Below are positions 6,686 to 16,512 of a DNA stretch of 64,000 bases, piece by piece (within the stretch, counting starts at the first letter, position 1; each line of letters opens with the position of its first letter). Source of the stretch: Mycolicibacterium sp. P1-5. Its GTDB lineage: Bacteria > Actinomycetota > Actinomycetes > Mycobacteriales > Mycobacteriaceae. The position numbers and the translations under genes were made by a program. Where the stretch lies: NCBI RefSeq assembly GCF_008329565.1, contig NZ_NPKT01000016.1, positions 1-64,000 of the forward strand, given 5' to 3'. Under the pieces are notes generated by a model. The model ran no database searches and was not told where the DNA came from. It was given only the letters and a program-made list of their open reading frames with translations.

Positions 6686-9600
6686 ATGGTCGCCCCGGCC
6701 CGCCATCTAACATCTAGCTCCGTGGACCAGACGCGGGCGAATTACCGGAACGCCCGTCTTATCGCCGTCATCGCAGGCCTGCTGGGCGCCGCGCTGGCGA
6801 TCCTGACGCCGCTACTGCCCGTCAAGCAAACCACCGCTGAGCTGAACTGGCCGCAGAACGGCGTGGTCAATAGTGTCACCGCCCCGCTGATCAGCTACGT
6901 GGCTACCGACTTGACCATCGACGTGCCGTGCCGTGCCGCCGCTGCACTGAACAGTCCCGACAAGACCGTGCTGCTGTCCACCGTCCCGAAGCAGGCGCCA
7001 AAAGCTGTCGATCGCGGGCTGCTCATTCAGCGCGCCAACGACGACCTCGTGGTCGTGGTCCGCAACACCCCTGTCCTCGTCGCGCCGATGCGCCAGGTGC
7101 TCAGCCCGGCGTGTCAGAAGCTGACGTTCACCGCTCACGCGGACCGGGTGAGCGCCGAATTCGTCGGCCTGACCCAGGGCGCCGACAGCAACACCCCTGG
7201 CAAGCCGCTGGCGGGCGCACGCAGCGGTTATGACTTCCGGCCCCAGATCGTCGGCGTTTTCACCGATCTGTCCGGACCCGCGCCCGATGGGCTGAGTCTG
7301 CGCGCCACCATCGACACCCGCTACAGCAGTGCCCCAACGGTGCTGAAGCTGGCGGCGATGGTGCTCGGCGTCGTGCTGACGCTCGTCGCCTTGATCGCCC
7401 TGCACGTCATGGATCGGGCCGACGGTGTGCGGCAGCGACGCTTCCTGCCGGCGCGCTGGTGGTCGGTCAGCCCGCTGGACGGGCTGGTGCTCGCCGTCCT
7501 GGTCTGGTGGCACTTCGTCGGTGCCAATACCTCCGACGACGGCTACATCCTGACCATGGCCCGGGTGTCCGAGCACGCCGGCTACATGGCCAATTACTAC
7601 CGCTGGTTCGGCACCCCGGAGGCACCGTTCGGCTGGTACTACGACCTGCTGGCGCTATGGGCGCACGTCTCCACCACCAGCGCCTGGATGCGGCTGCCCA
7701 CTCTGGGCATGGCCCTGGTGTGCTGGTGGCTGATCAGCCGTGAGGTGATTCCCCGGCTCGGCCACACCGTCAAGACCAGCCGTGCCGCCGTCTGGACCGC
7801 CGCGGGCATGTTCCTGGCCTTCTGGCTGCCACTGAACAACGGGCTTCGGCCGGAACCAATCATCGCGCTGGGCATCCTGCTGACGTGGTGCTCGGTGGAA
7901 CGCGGGGTGGCCACCAGTCGGTTGCTGCCCGTCGCGTTCGCCTGCATCATCGGCGCCCTGACCTTGTTCTCGGGCCCGACCGGGATCGCGTCCATCGGCG
8001 CACTGCTGGTGGCGATAGGCCCGCTGCGGACGATCCTGCACCGACGGTCTCGGCAGTTCGGCCTGCCGGCGCTACTCGCTCCGATCCTGGCCGCGGCGAC
8101 GGTCACGATCATCCTGATCTTCCGCGACCAGACCCTGGTCGGCGAGATTGACGCCAACATGCTCAAGTCGGCCGTCGGTCCCAGCCTGAGCTGGTTCGAC
8201 GAGCACATCCGCTACGAGCGGTTGTTCATGGCCAGCCCCGACGGGTCGGTGTCGCGACGCTTCGCGGTGTTGGCTCTGCTCGTCGCGCTGGCGGTGTCGG
8301 TGGCGATGATCCTGCGTCGCGGCCACATCCCGGGAACGGCCGCCGGCCCCAGCCGGCGCATCATCGGAATCACGATCATCTCGTTCCTGGCGATGATGTT
8401 CACCCCGACGAAGTGGACCCACCATTTCGGGGTGTTCGCCGGGCTGGCCGGTTCGCTCGGTGCACTGGCCGCGGTCGCGGTCACCGCCCACGTACTGCGC
8501 TCTCGAAGAAACCGGGCGATCTTCGGCGCCCTCGTCCTGTTCATCACCGCCTTGTCGTTCGCCAGTGTCAACGGTTTCTGGTACGTCTCGAACTTCGGTG
8601 TGCCGTGGTCGAACCAGTTCCCGGAGTGGCACTTCGGTTTCACCACGATGCTGCTCGGCCTGACGGTCCTCGCCCTGCTGGTGGCCACCTGGTTCCACTT
8701 CTCCGGCCGTGACACCGGCGGCTCCGGGCGTACCCGCTGGTGGTCGCGATTCGTGGGCTCGCCGCTGGCGACGATGGCGTGGCTGCTGGTGGTCTTCGAG
8801 GTGGCGTCGCTGACGCTGGGCATGACCGAACAGTGGCCGGCGTACTCGGTCGGCCGGTCGAATCTTCAAGCGGTGACCGGTAAGACGTGCGGCCTGGCCG
8901 GCGACGTCCTGGTCGAGGAGGACCCGAACGCCGGGACGCTGACCCCGATCGCCGGCGTGTCGGTGAGTGACGCGCTGGCTGCGACGACAGCCGAGGGCTT
9001 CACGCCCGACGGAATCCCCGCTGACGTCTCCGCCGACCCGGTGATGGAGCCACCCGGCGGCGGCAGCTTCGTCGACAGTGACGGCATGGTCACGAGCAGC
9101 GAGGCCGGAACCGAAGGCGGCACCACCGTGGCCGCCGGGGTCAACGGATCCCGTGCCCGGCTGCCCTACGGTCTCGATCCGGCCCGTACTCCGGTGATGG
9201 GTAGTTGGCGGCCCGGCGTGCAGCAGCCGGCGGTGTTGCGCTCAGCCTGGTACCGGCTGCCTGCCGACTGGGCCGCCTCCCCGCTGCTCGTCGTAGCGGC
9301 GGCCGGCCGTTTCGACCCGGACGAGGTCCAGGTGCAATGGGCGACCGACCAGCAGGCCGCCGAGGGCAAGTCGGGCGGCTCGGTGCTGTTCGGTGACGTC
9401 GGCGCCGCGCCGGCATGGCGCAACCTGCGCGCCCCGCTGGCCGCGATCCCGCACGACGCGACCCAGGTCCGCCTGGTCGCAACCGACGACGACCTGTCTC
9501 CCCAGCACTGGATCGCGTTGACCCCGCCGCGTATCCCGAAATTGCGCACCCTGCAGGACGTGGTCGGCTCGCAGGATCCGGTGCTGCTCGATTGGCTTGT

Positions 9601-9925
9601 CGGCCTTGCCTTCCCGTGCCAACGACCGTTCGCCCACCAATACGGCGTCATCGAGCCGCCGAAGTGGCGGATCCTGCCCGACCGGTTCGGCGCGGAAGCC
9701 AACTCGCCCGTGATGGACAACATCGGCGGCGGACCACTCGGGATCAGCGAGCTGCTCTTCCGCGCAGTCACCGTGCCGAGCTATCTGCGCAACGACTGGT
9801 TCCGCGACTGGGGTGCGCTGCAGCGGCTCAACCCCTTCTATCCCGACGCCCAGCCGGCGCGCCTGGATCTCGGCACTGCCACCCGCAGCGGACTATGGAG
9901 CCCGGCTCCGCTGCGACCGACCTAA
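6686..9925 (+). CDS. embC: arabinosyltransferase C
   Basis: A 1079-residue GT53 arabinosyltransferase (M. tuberculosis EmbC is 1094) that elongates the arabinan of lipoarabinomannan. The N-terminal half has about 15 membrane helices and the catalytic loop NTSDDGYILTMARVSEHAGY, where Asp284 corresponds to M. tuberculosis Asp299. The C-terminal half is periplasmic and carbohydrate binding, ending DLGTATRSGLWSPAP. It lies two bases after aftA. Two starts are possible: the ATG at 6686, used here, or the GTG at 6722, which has TAACAT eight bases upstream and would give a leaderless message. Its place before embA-embB in a single direction is the standard mycobacterial embCAB order. Confidence 0.97.
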   Translation: MVAPARHLTSSSVDQTRANYRNARLIAVIAGLLGAALAILTPLLPVKQTTAELNWPQNGVVNSVTAPLISYVATDLTIDVPCRAAAALNSPDKTVLLSTVPKQAPKAVDRGLLIQRANDDLVVVVRNTPVLVAPMRQVLSPACQKLTFTAHADRVSAEFVGLTQGADSNTPGKPLAGARSGYDFRPQIVGVFTDLSGPAPDGLSLRATIDTRYSSAPTVLKLAAMVLGVVLTLVALIALHVMDRADGVRQRRFLPARWWSVSPLDGLVLAVLVWWHFVGANTSDDGYILTMARVSEHAGYMANYYRWFGTPEAPFGWYYDLLALWAHVSTTSAWMRLPTLGMALVCWWLISREVIPRLGHTVKTSRAAVWTAAGMFLAFWLPLNNGLRPEPIIALGILLTWCSVERGVATSRLLPVAFACIIGALTLFSGPTGIASIGALLVAIGPLRTILHRRSRQFGLPALLAPILAAATVTIILIFRDQTLVGEIDANMLKSAVGPSLSWFDEHIRYERLFMASPDGSVSRRFAVLALLVALAVSVAMILRRGHIPGTAAGPSRRIIGITIISFLAMMFTPTKWTHHFGVFAGLAGSLGALAAVAVTAHVLRSRRNRAIFGALVLFITALSFASVNGFWYVSNFGVPWSNQFPEWHFGFTTMLLGLTVLALLVATWFHFSGRDTGGSGRTRWWSRFVGSPLATMAWLLVVFEVASLTLGMTEQWPAYSVGRSNLQAVTGKTCGLAGDVLVEEDPNAGTLTPIAGVSVSDALAATTAEGFTPDGIPADVSADPVMEPPGGGSFVDSDGMVTSSEAGTEGGTTVAAGVNGSRARLPYGLDPARTPVMGSWRPGVQQPAVLRSAWYRLPADWAASPLLVVAAAGRFDPDEVQVQWATDQQAAEGKSGGSVLFGDVGAAPAWRNLRAPLAAIPHDATQVRLVATDDDLSPQHWIALTPPRIPKLRTLQDVVGSQDPVLLDWLVGLAFPCQRPFAHQYGVIEPPKWRILPDRFGAEANSPVMDNIGGGPLGISELLFRAVTVPSYLRNDWFRDWGALQRLNPFYPDAQPARLDLGTATRSGLWSPAPLRPT
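6708..6713 (+). promoter_or_regulatory. possible internal -10 element for a shorter embC
   Basis: TAACAT is followed by eight bases and an in-frame GTG at 6722. This has the same hexamer and the same spacing as the element before embA. It would allow embC to be transcribed separately from aftA, losing 12 N-terminal residues. It lies inside the reading frame that starts at 6686, so it may be coincidental. Confidence 0.4.
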
Positions 9926-9987
9926 CATTCGCCTCTCGATTCGCGTCGCCGCCCGCAGGCCTTCCCAAGCGGCATAACTTCGTCGCC

Positions 9988-9993
9988 TAACAT
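9988..9993 (+). promoter_or_regulatory. embA -10 element, predicted leaderless
   Basis: TAACAT ends eight bases before the embA GTG at 10002. It lies in the 76-nt embC-embA gap. The equivalent M. tuberculosis interval holds the embAB promoter, where resistance mutations at about -12 and -16 raise embAB expression and to which EmbR binds. No ribosome-binding site is visible before the GTG. Confidence 0.6.
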
Positions 9994-10001
9994 CGACCCT
10001 C

Positions 10002-13000
10002 GTGCCAAGCGACAGAGCCGACTCCACCCGGATCGCTCGGCTGGTCGCCGTCGTAGCCGGCATCCTCGGTGTGCTGCTGTGCGGTGTCGTGCCGTTGCTG
10101 CCGGTCACCCAGACCACCGCCACCATTCAGTGGCCGCAAGCGCCCGGCCCAGACGGCATGGTCAGCGACATCACCGCACCGCTGGTGTCCGGTGCGCCGC
10201 AGTCGCTCGAGGTATCGATCCCGTGCCAGGTCATCGCGACGTTGCCGCCTGAGGGCGGACTGGTCTTCTCGACGATCCCTCCCGGGGGTATCGACTCCAG
10301 CCGCAACGGGCTGTTCGTCCGGGCAAACTCCGCCACAGTCGTGGTCGCGTTCCGCGACACCGTCGCCGCCGTGGCGCCACGCCCGGCCATCGCGGCGGGC
10401 GGGTGCAGCGATCTGCGCATCTGGGCCGGACCCGGTGGGGTCGGCGCTGATTTCGTCGGCATCCCCGGCGCCACGGGCACGCTGGCCCCGGAGAAGAAGC
10501 CCTCGATCGACGGCATCTTCACCGATCTCAAGGTGGCGTCGCAACCGGGCTTGAGTGCGCGCATCGACATCGACACCCGGTTCATCACCAGCCCCGGCAT
10601 GCTGAAGATCGCGGTGATGGTGCTCGGTATCGCGTGCGTCGTGGCGTCGGTCATCGCGCTCGGGATATTGGACCGGCGGGTAGGACGGCGGGTCGGCGGG
10701 GCGTGGCGGCGGTTCTTCAAGACGCGCGTCGCCACCTGGCTGGCCGATATCGGCGTGATCGGTGGTCTTCTGCTCTGGCATGTCATCGGCGCGATCTCGA
10801 CCGACGACGGCTACAACCTCACGATCGCGCGGGTGTCCGGTGCGGCCGGCTACACCGCCAACTACTTCCGTTTTTTCGGCGCAACCGAAGCGCCGTTCGA
10901 CTGGTACCAGTCGGTGCTCGCCCACCTCGCCGCGATCAGCACCGCCGGCGTGTGGATGCGACTGCCCGCCACTGTCGCCGGTATCTGCACCTGGTTGATC
11001 CTGAGCCGTTGCGTGCTGCCCCGGCTCGGCAGGAGGCTGTCGCTCAACCGGGTCACGGTGTGGACCGCGGGTGCGGTGTTCCTGGCGGCATGGTTGCCGT
11101 TCAACAACGGGCTGCGGCCCGAACCGCTGATCGCGTTCGGCGCACTGGCAACCTGGATTCTGGTGGAGAACGCCATCGCCACCCGACGGCTGGTCCCCGC
11201 TGCGATTGCGATCGTCGTCGCGGTGTTCAGCGTGACGACCGCCCCGCAAGGCCTGATCGCGCTCGCGCCGCTGCTGGTCGGCGCCCGCGCCGTGGCGCGC
11301 GTGATCAAGGCCCGGCGTGGCACCGACGGCCTGCTTGCGCCGCTGGCCCCGCTGGCCGCCTCGCTGTCGGTGATCTTCGTCGTCGTCTTCCGCGACCAAA
11401 CACTGGCCGCCGTCGCCGAGTCCGCCCGCATCAAGTACGTCGTTGGCCCCACGATCGCTTGGTACCAAGACTTCCTGCGCTACTACTTCCTGACCGTCGA
11501 AGACAATGTGGAAAGCTCGCTGACCCGCCGCTTCGCGGTTCTCGTGATGATGCTGTGCCTGTTCGGCATGCTGGCGGTTCTGCTGCGCCGCGGCAGCGTC
11601 CCCGGGGTGGCCAGCGGGCCGGTCTGGCGGCTGCTCGGCAGCACCGCAATCGGCCTTCTGCTACTGCACTTCACCCCGACCAAGTGGGCTGTGCAGTTCG
11701 GTGCGTTCGCCGGGCTGGCCGGGGCGCTGGGCGCGGTCACCGCGTTCGCGTTCGCGCGGGTCGGCCTGCACAACCGACGCAATCTTGCGCTGTACGTCAC
11801 CGCCCTGCTGTTCGTGCTGGCGTGGGCGACCTCGGGCACCAACGGCTGGTTCTACGTCGGCAGTTACGGAGTGCCGTGGTTCGACCGCCAACCGGTGATC
11901 GCCCACCAGCCCGTGACGACGATGTTCCTCGGGCTGGCGATCGTCACCGGCCTGCTCGCCGGGTGGCTGCACTTCAGGATGGACTACGCCGGGCACACCC
12001 AGGTCAAGAACACCGGCCGCAACCGGGCTTTGGCATCGACCCCGCTGCTGGTGGTCGCGATCATCATGGTGCTGCTTGAAGTCGGCTCGATGACCAAAGC
12101 CTTCGCGCAGCGCTATCCCGCGTATACCACTGCGGCGGCCAACCTGTCCGCGCTGAAGTCCGGTCTGTCCGATGCGAGCTGCGCGATGGCCGACGACGTC
12201 CTCGTCGAGGCAGACCCGAATGCCGGGATGCTGCAACCGATTCCGGGCCAGAAGTGGGGTCAGTACGGCCCACTCGGTGGGGACAATCCGGTCGGCTTCA
12301 CTCCCAACGGCGTCAGCGACACCCTCGAGCCTGCCGAACCGTTCGTGGCCAACCCGGGCACCGTCAACTCCGACGGCTCGCCCAACAAGCCCAACGCCGG
12401 TATCGCCTTCGCGGCCGGCACCGGCGGCGGCTACGGACCCGTCGGCGTCAACGGCTCGCGGGTGTTCCTGCCGTTCGGCCTGGACCCCAAGACCACCCCC
12501 GTGATGGGCAGCGCAGGCGAGAACACCGTTGCCGCCAAAGCGACTTCAGCGTGGTACCAGCTGCCCGCGCGCACCCCGGACCGGCCGCTGGTGACCGTCG
12601 CGGCTGCCGGCGCGATCTGGTTCTACGACGAAGAGGGTCAGTTCAACTATGGGCAGTCGCTGAAGCTCCAGTGGGGTGTTCAACGTCCGGACGGCAGCTT
12701 CCAGGCGCTGAACTCGGTGCAGCCCATCGACGTGATCGCCCAAAAGGCTTGGCGCAACTTGCGTTTCCCGCTGTCATGGGCGCCGCCGGAGGCCAACGTC
12801 GCGCGTATAGTCGCCGACGACCCGAACCTGAGCACCGACCAGTGGTTCGGCTTCACCCCGCCGCGGGTGCCGGTGCTGCAGACCGCGCAGCAGTTCCTGG
12901 GCTCGCAGACCCCCGTGATGATGGACATCGCCACCGCCGCGAACTTCCCGTGCCAGCGCCCGTTCTCCGAACACCTCGGCGTCGCCGAAGTGCCGGAGTA

Positions 13001-13271
13001 CCGGATTCTGCCCAACCTCAAGCAGGTGGTGGTGTCGAGCAACATGTGGCAATCTGCCCGCGCCGGTGGGCCGTTCCTGTTCATCCAGGGATTGCTGACC
13101 ACCGCGACCGTACCGACGTACCTGCGCGACGACTGGTACCGCGACTGGGGCGCCATCGAGCGCTACATCCGGCTGGTGCCGTCGTCACAGGCGCCCAACG
13201 CCGTCGTCGACCAGGGCGCCAAGACCGTATTCGGTTGGAGCCGTAGCGGACCGATCAGGGCCTTGCCATGA
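10002..13271 (+). CDS. embA: arabinosyltransferase A
   Basis: A 1089-residue GT53 enzyme (M. tuberculosis EmbA is 1094) that works with EmbB to build the terminal hexa-arabinofuranosyl motif of arabinogalactan. The N-terminus IARLVAVVAGILGVLLCG and the cap-domain strand TTATIQWPQ match the family. The GT-C loop is AISTDDGYNLTIARVSG. The periplasmic part contains the EmbA-type DEEGQFNYGQSLKLQWGVQ and the C-terminus GPIRALP, identical to M. tuberculosis. The start is GTG at 10002. The stop overlaps the embB start by four bases (ATGA), so embB translation is coupled, as expected for subunits of one complex. Confidence 0.97.
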   Translation: MPSDRADSTRIARLVAVVAGILGVLLCGVVPLLPVTQTTATIQWPQAPGPDGMVSDITAPLVSGAPQSLEVSIPCQVIATLPPEGGLVFSTIPPGGIDSSRNGLFVRANSATVVVAFRDTVAAVAPRPAIAAGGCSDLRIWAGPGGVGADFVGIPGATGTLAPEKKPSIDGIFTDLKVASQPGLSARIDIDTRFITSPGMLKIAVMVLGIACVVASVIALGILDRRVGRRVGGAWRRFFKTRVATWLADIGVIGGLLLWHVIGAISTDDGYNLTIARVSGAAGYTANYFRFFGATEAPFDWYQSVLAHLAAISTAGVWMRLPATVAGICTWLILSRCVLPRLGRRLSLNRVTVWTAGAVFLAAWLPFNNGLRPEPLIAFGALATWILVENAIATRRLVPAAIAIVVAVFSVTTAPQGLIALAPLLVGARAVARVIKARRGTDGLLAPLAPLAASLSVIFVVVFRDQTLAAVAESARIKYVVGPTIAWYQDFLRYYFLTVEDNVESSLTRRFAVLVMMLCLFGMLAVLLRRGSVPGVASGPVWRLLGSTAIGLLLLHFTPTKWAVQFGAFAGLAGALGAVTAFAFARVGLHNRRNLALYVTALLFVLAWATSGTNGWFYVGSYGVPWFDRQPVIAHQPVTTMFLGLAIVTGLLAGWLHFRMDYAGHTQVKNTGRNRALASTPLLVVAIIMVLLEVGSMTKAFAQRYPAYTTAAANLSALKSGLSDASCAMADDVLVEADPNAGMLQPIPGQKWGQYGPLGGDNPVGFTPNGVSDTLEPAEPFVANPGTVNSDGSPNKPNAGIAFAAGTGGGYGPVGVNGSRVFLPFGLDPKTTPVMGSAGENTVAAKATSAWYQLPARTPDRPLVTVAAAGAIWFYDEEGQFNYGQSLKLQWGVQRPDGSFQALNSVQPIDVIAQKAWRNLRFPLSWAPPEANVARIVADDPNLSTDQWFGFTPPRVPVLQTAQQFLGSQTPVMMDIATAANFPCQRPFSEHLGVAEVPEYRILPNLKQVVVSSNMWQSARAGGPFLFIQGLLTTATVPTYLRDDWYRDWGAIERYIRLVPSSQAPNAVVDQGAKTVFGWSRSGPIRALP

Positions 13272-16200
13272 GGGGGGCCATGACCCGGGACATCAATATC
13301 GCGCGTTGGGTGGCCACGATCGCCGGCCTGGTCGGCTTCGTGCTGTCGGTACTGACGCCGCTGCTCCCGGTGGAACAGACCACCGCGACGCTCAACTGGC
13401 CCCAGTCGGGTCAGCTGAACAGCGTCACCGCCCCCCTGATCTCCCAGGCGCCGGTGTCGCTGACCGCCACGGTGCCGTGCGAGGTGATCCGGTCCATGCC
13501 GCCCGCCGGCGGACTGGTGCTGGGCCTCGCCCCGCAGAAAGGCAAAGAGGCAGCGCTCAATTCGCTGTTCGTCAATGTGAACGCCCAGCGCGTCGACATC
13601 ACCGACCGCAACGTGGTGGTCGCCAGCGTGCCGCGCGCCAGGGTGACCTCCGCTGAATGCCAGCGCATCGAGATCAGCTCGACCACCGAGGGGACGTTCG
13701 CCACTTTTGTCGGGCTCAATGATCCGACCACCGGCAAGGACCTGCGCAGCGGGTTCGCCGATCCCAACCTGCGGCCTGCGATCGTCGGGGTGTTCACCGA
13801 CCTGATCGGTCCAGCGCCGCCGGGGTTGAGTGTGTCGGCGACGATCGACACCCGGTTCTCCACCACGCCAACAATTGTGAAACTGGCCGCGATGCTGCTG
13901 GCGATGGCCGCCACCGTGATCGCGCTGCTGGCCCTGTGGCGGCTGGACCGCCTCGACGGACGCCGCATGCACGCGTGGATTCCGCAGCGCTGGCGCACGT
14001 TCACCGCCGTCGACGTCACCGTGGTGGCGGGCTTCCTCATCTGGCATGTGATCGGCGCCAACTCTTCTGACGACGGCTACATCCTGCAGATGGCCCGCGT
14101 GGCCGACCACGCCGGCTACATGTCGAATTACTTCCGCTGGTTCGGCAGCCCCGAAGACCCGTTCGGCTGGTTATACAACGTGTTCGCGCTGATGACACAC
14201 GTCAGCGACGCCAGCATCTGGATGCGGTTGCCGGACTTGATCTGTGCGCTGGTCTGTTGGCTGCTGCTGTCCCGCGAGGTGCTGCCCCGGCTGGGTCCGG
14301 CCGTGATCGCCAGCCGGCCCGCCCTGTGGGCCGCGGGCCTGGTGCTGATGGCGGCGTGGATGCCGTTCAACAACGGCCTGCGTCCTGAAGGCCAGATCGC
14401 CACCGGCGCGCTGATCACCTACGTGCTCATCGAGCGCGCGGTGATCTCCGGCCGGCTGACCCCAGCCGCGCTGGCCATCGTCAGCGCGGCGTTCACACTC
14501 GGTATCCAGCCCACCGGGTTGATCGCGGTCGCCGCGCTGATCGCCGGTGGCCGTCCGATCCTGCGGATCGTGGTGCGCCGCCGCGCCATTGTGGGCACCT
14601 GGCCGCTGGTGCTGCCGCTGCTGGCCGCGGGCACCATCATCTTGACGGTGGTCTTCGCCGATCAGACCTTGGCAACGGTGTTGGAAGCGACCAGAATTCG
14701 CACCGACATCGGACCCAGCCAGGCCTGGTACACCGAGAACCTGCGCTACTACTACCTGATCCTGCCGACCGTGGACGGCTCACTGTCGCGGCGGTTCGGC
14801 TTCTTGATGACCGCGCTGTCGCTGTTCGTATCGATGTTCATCATGTTGCGCCGCAAGCGCGTTCCGGGGGTGGCCCGTGGACCGGTGTGGCGACTGATGG
14901 GCGTCATCTTCGCGACGATGTTCTTCCTGATGTTCACCCCCACCAAGTGGGTTCACCACTTCGGCCTGTTCGCCGCGGTGGGTGCGGCCATGGCGGCGCT
15001 GGCCACCGTACTGGCCTCACCGGCGGTGCTGCGATGGTCGCGCAACCGGATGACCGTCGTATCCGCCGTGTTCTTCCTACTCGCACTCTGTTTCGCCACC
15101 ACGAACGGCTGGTGGTATGTGTCGAGCTACGGCGTGCCGTTCAACAATGCGATGCCGAAGATCGCCGGGATCACGGTCAGCACAATCTTTTTCGCGCTGT
15201 TCGCGGTGTCGGCGATCTATGCCACCTGGCTGCACTTCAATACCCGCGACCACGGTGAGGGCCGGTTCGCGCGTGCCGTGACCGTCGCCCCGATCCCGGT
15301 GGCCGCCGGCTTCATGGTCCTGGTGTTCGTCGCCTCGATGGCCGCGGGCGTGGTGCGCCAGTACCCGACCTACTCCAACGCGTGGGCCAACCTGCGATCG
15401 TTCTCCGGTGGCTGCGGGCTGGCGGACGACGTCTTGGTCGAACCCGATGCCAACGCCGGATTCCTCACCCCGTTGCCCGGTGATTACGGGCCGCTGGGGC
15501 CGCTGGGCGGCGCCAACGCGGTCGGCTTCACACCCAGCGGGGTGCCGGAACACATTGTTGCCGAATCGATTCGGATGACGAATCCGCAATCGGGCACGGA
15601 CTACGACTGGGATCAGCCGATCAAGCTGGGCAAGCCGGGAGTCAACGGCTCGACCGTGCCGCTACCGTACGGCCTCGACCCGGCGCGGGTGCCGATGGCC
15701 GGCAGCTATCTCGTGGGTCCGCAGCAGGATGCCACCCTGAACTCGGCGTGGTACGAGTTGCCGCCCAACGACAGCGGTCACCCGCTCGTCGTCGTCACTG
15801 CCGCAGGCACCATCGCCGGAATCAGCGTGCTCAACGGTTTCACCGACGGCCAGACAGTCGCACTCGAGTACGGCAAGCCCGGGCCCAATGGTGCTCCAGT
15901 GCCCGCCGGACGGGTCAGCCCCTACGATCTCGGCCCGGCGCCGTCGTGGCGCAACCTGCGCTTCCCACGATCGGACATACCAGCCGATGCCACTACCGTG
16001 CGGATCGTGGCCCAGGATCGCTCGCTGTCGCAGGGCGACTGGCTGGCCGTGACCCCGCCGCGGGTACCCGAACTGCGGTCCGTGCAGGAGTTCGTCGGCT
16101 CCACGCAGCCGGTGTTGATGGACTGGGCGGTGGGTCTGGCGTTCCCGTGTCAGCAGCCGATGCTGCACGCCAACGGCGTCACCGAAGTGCCGAAGTTCCG

Positions 16201-16459
16201 CATCACTCCGGACTACACCGCCAAGAAGCAGGACACCGACACCTGGGAGGATGGCCGCAACGGCGGCCTGCTGGGGATCACCGACCTCTTGCTGCGCGCT
16301 CATGTCATGTCGACATATCTGTCGCACGATTGGGGCCGCGACTGGGGTTCGCTACGGCAGTTCGAGACGATCGTGCCGGCCGAGCCCGCTCAGATCGACC
16401 TGGGCACAGCAACGCGCAGCGGTTTGTGGAAGCCGGGTCGGATCCGGATCAAGGCGTAA
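13268..16459 (+). CDS. embB: arabinosyltransferase B (ethambutol target)
   Basis: A 1063-residue GT53 membrane arabinosyltransferase, the main ethambutol target. The ethambutol-resistance-determining region reads DDGYILQMARVADHAGYM; Met275 (ATG, 14090-14092) corresponds to M. tuberculosis Met306. The Ile-Leu pair before it is the drug-sensitive form, unlike the Gln-Met reported in M. abscessus and M. chelonae. The NGLRPEGQIATG segment retains the Gly equivalent to Gly406. The C-terminal carbohydrate-binding region ends ATRSGLWKPGRIRIKA. The ATG at 13268 overlaps the embA stop; a second ATG four codons later is an alternative. It is the last gene of the arabinan operon and is followed by a 14-bp palindrome. 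Confidence 0.97.
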   Translation: MRGAMTRDINIARWVATIAGLVGFVLSVLTPLLPVEQTTATLNWPQSGQLNSVTAPLISQAPVSLTATVPCEVIRSMPPAGGLVLGLAPQKGKEAALNSLFVNVNAQRVDITDRNVVVASVPRARVTSAECQRIEISSTTEGTFATFVGLNDPTTGKDLRSGFADPNLRPAIVGVFTDLIGPAPPGLSVSATIDTRFSTTPTIVKLAAMLLAMAATVIALLALWRLDRLDGRRMHAWIPQRWRTFTAVDVTVVAGFLIWHVIGANSSDDGYILQMARVADHAGYMSNYFRWFGSPEDPFGWLYNVFALMTHVSDASIWMRLPDLICALVCWLLLSREVLPRLGPAVIASRPALWAAGLVLMAAWMPFNNGLRPEGQIATGALITYVLIERAVISGRLTPAALAIVSAAFTLGIQPTGLIAVAALIAGGRPILRIVVRRRAIVGTWPLVLPLLAAGTIILTVVFADQTLATVLEATRIRTDIGPSQAWYTENLRYYYLILPTVDGSLSRRFGFLMTALSLFVSMFIMLRRKRVPGVARGPVWRLMGVIFATMFFLMFTPTKWVHHFGLFAAVGAAMAALATVLASPAVLRWSRNRMTVVSAVFFLLALCFATTNGWWYVSSYGVPFNNAMPKIAGITVSTIFFALFAVSAIYATWLHFNTRDHGEGRFARAVTVAPIPVAAGFMVLVFVASMAAGVVRQYPTYSNAWANLRSFSGGCGLADDVLVEPDANAGFLTPLPGDYGPLGPLGGANAVGFTPSGVPEHIVAESIRMTNPQSGTDYDWDQPIKLGKPGVNGSTVPLPYGLDPARVPMAGSYLVGPQQDATLNSAWYELPPNDSGHPLVVVTAAGTIAGISVLNGFTDGQTVALEYGKPGPNGAPVPAGRVSPYDLGPAPSWRNLRFPRSDIPADATTVRIVAQDRSLSQGDWLAVTPPRVPELRSVQEFVGSTQPVLMDWAVGLAFPCQQPMLHANGVTEVPKFRITPDYTAKKQDTDTWEDGRNGGLLGITDLLLRAHVMSTYLSHDWGRDWGSLRQFETIVPAEPAQIDLGTATRSGLWKPGRIRIKA

Positions 16460-16462
16460 TGG

Positions 16463-16476
16463 AGTAGTGCACTACT
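16463..16476. promoter_or_regulatory. 14-bp perfect palindrome after embB
   Basis: AGTAGTGCACTACT reads the same on both strands and starts four bases after the embB stop codon. It lies 36 nt before the next start codon. It is too short for a strong hairpin terminator and has no following T run, so an operator for a dimeric regulator of the downstream gene is more likely. No regulator gene is adjacent. Confidence 0.4.
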
Positions 16477-16512
16477 GACATCGCCTTGCCGCGGTTGGTT
16501 CAGCGTGGAGTG

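Noticed and set aside
9987..11468. A 493-codon minus-strand frame opposite embA
   Set aside because: Translation is Arg/Asp/His-rich and repetitive; embA is certain on the other strand.
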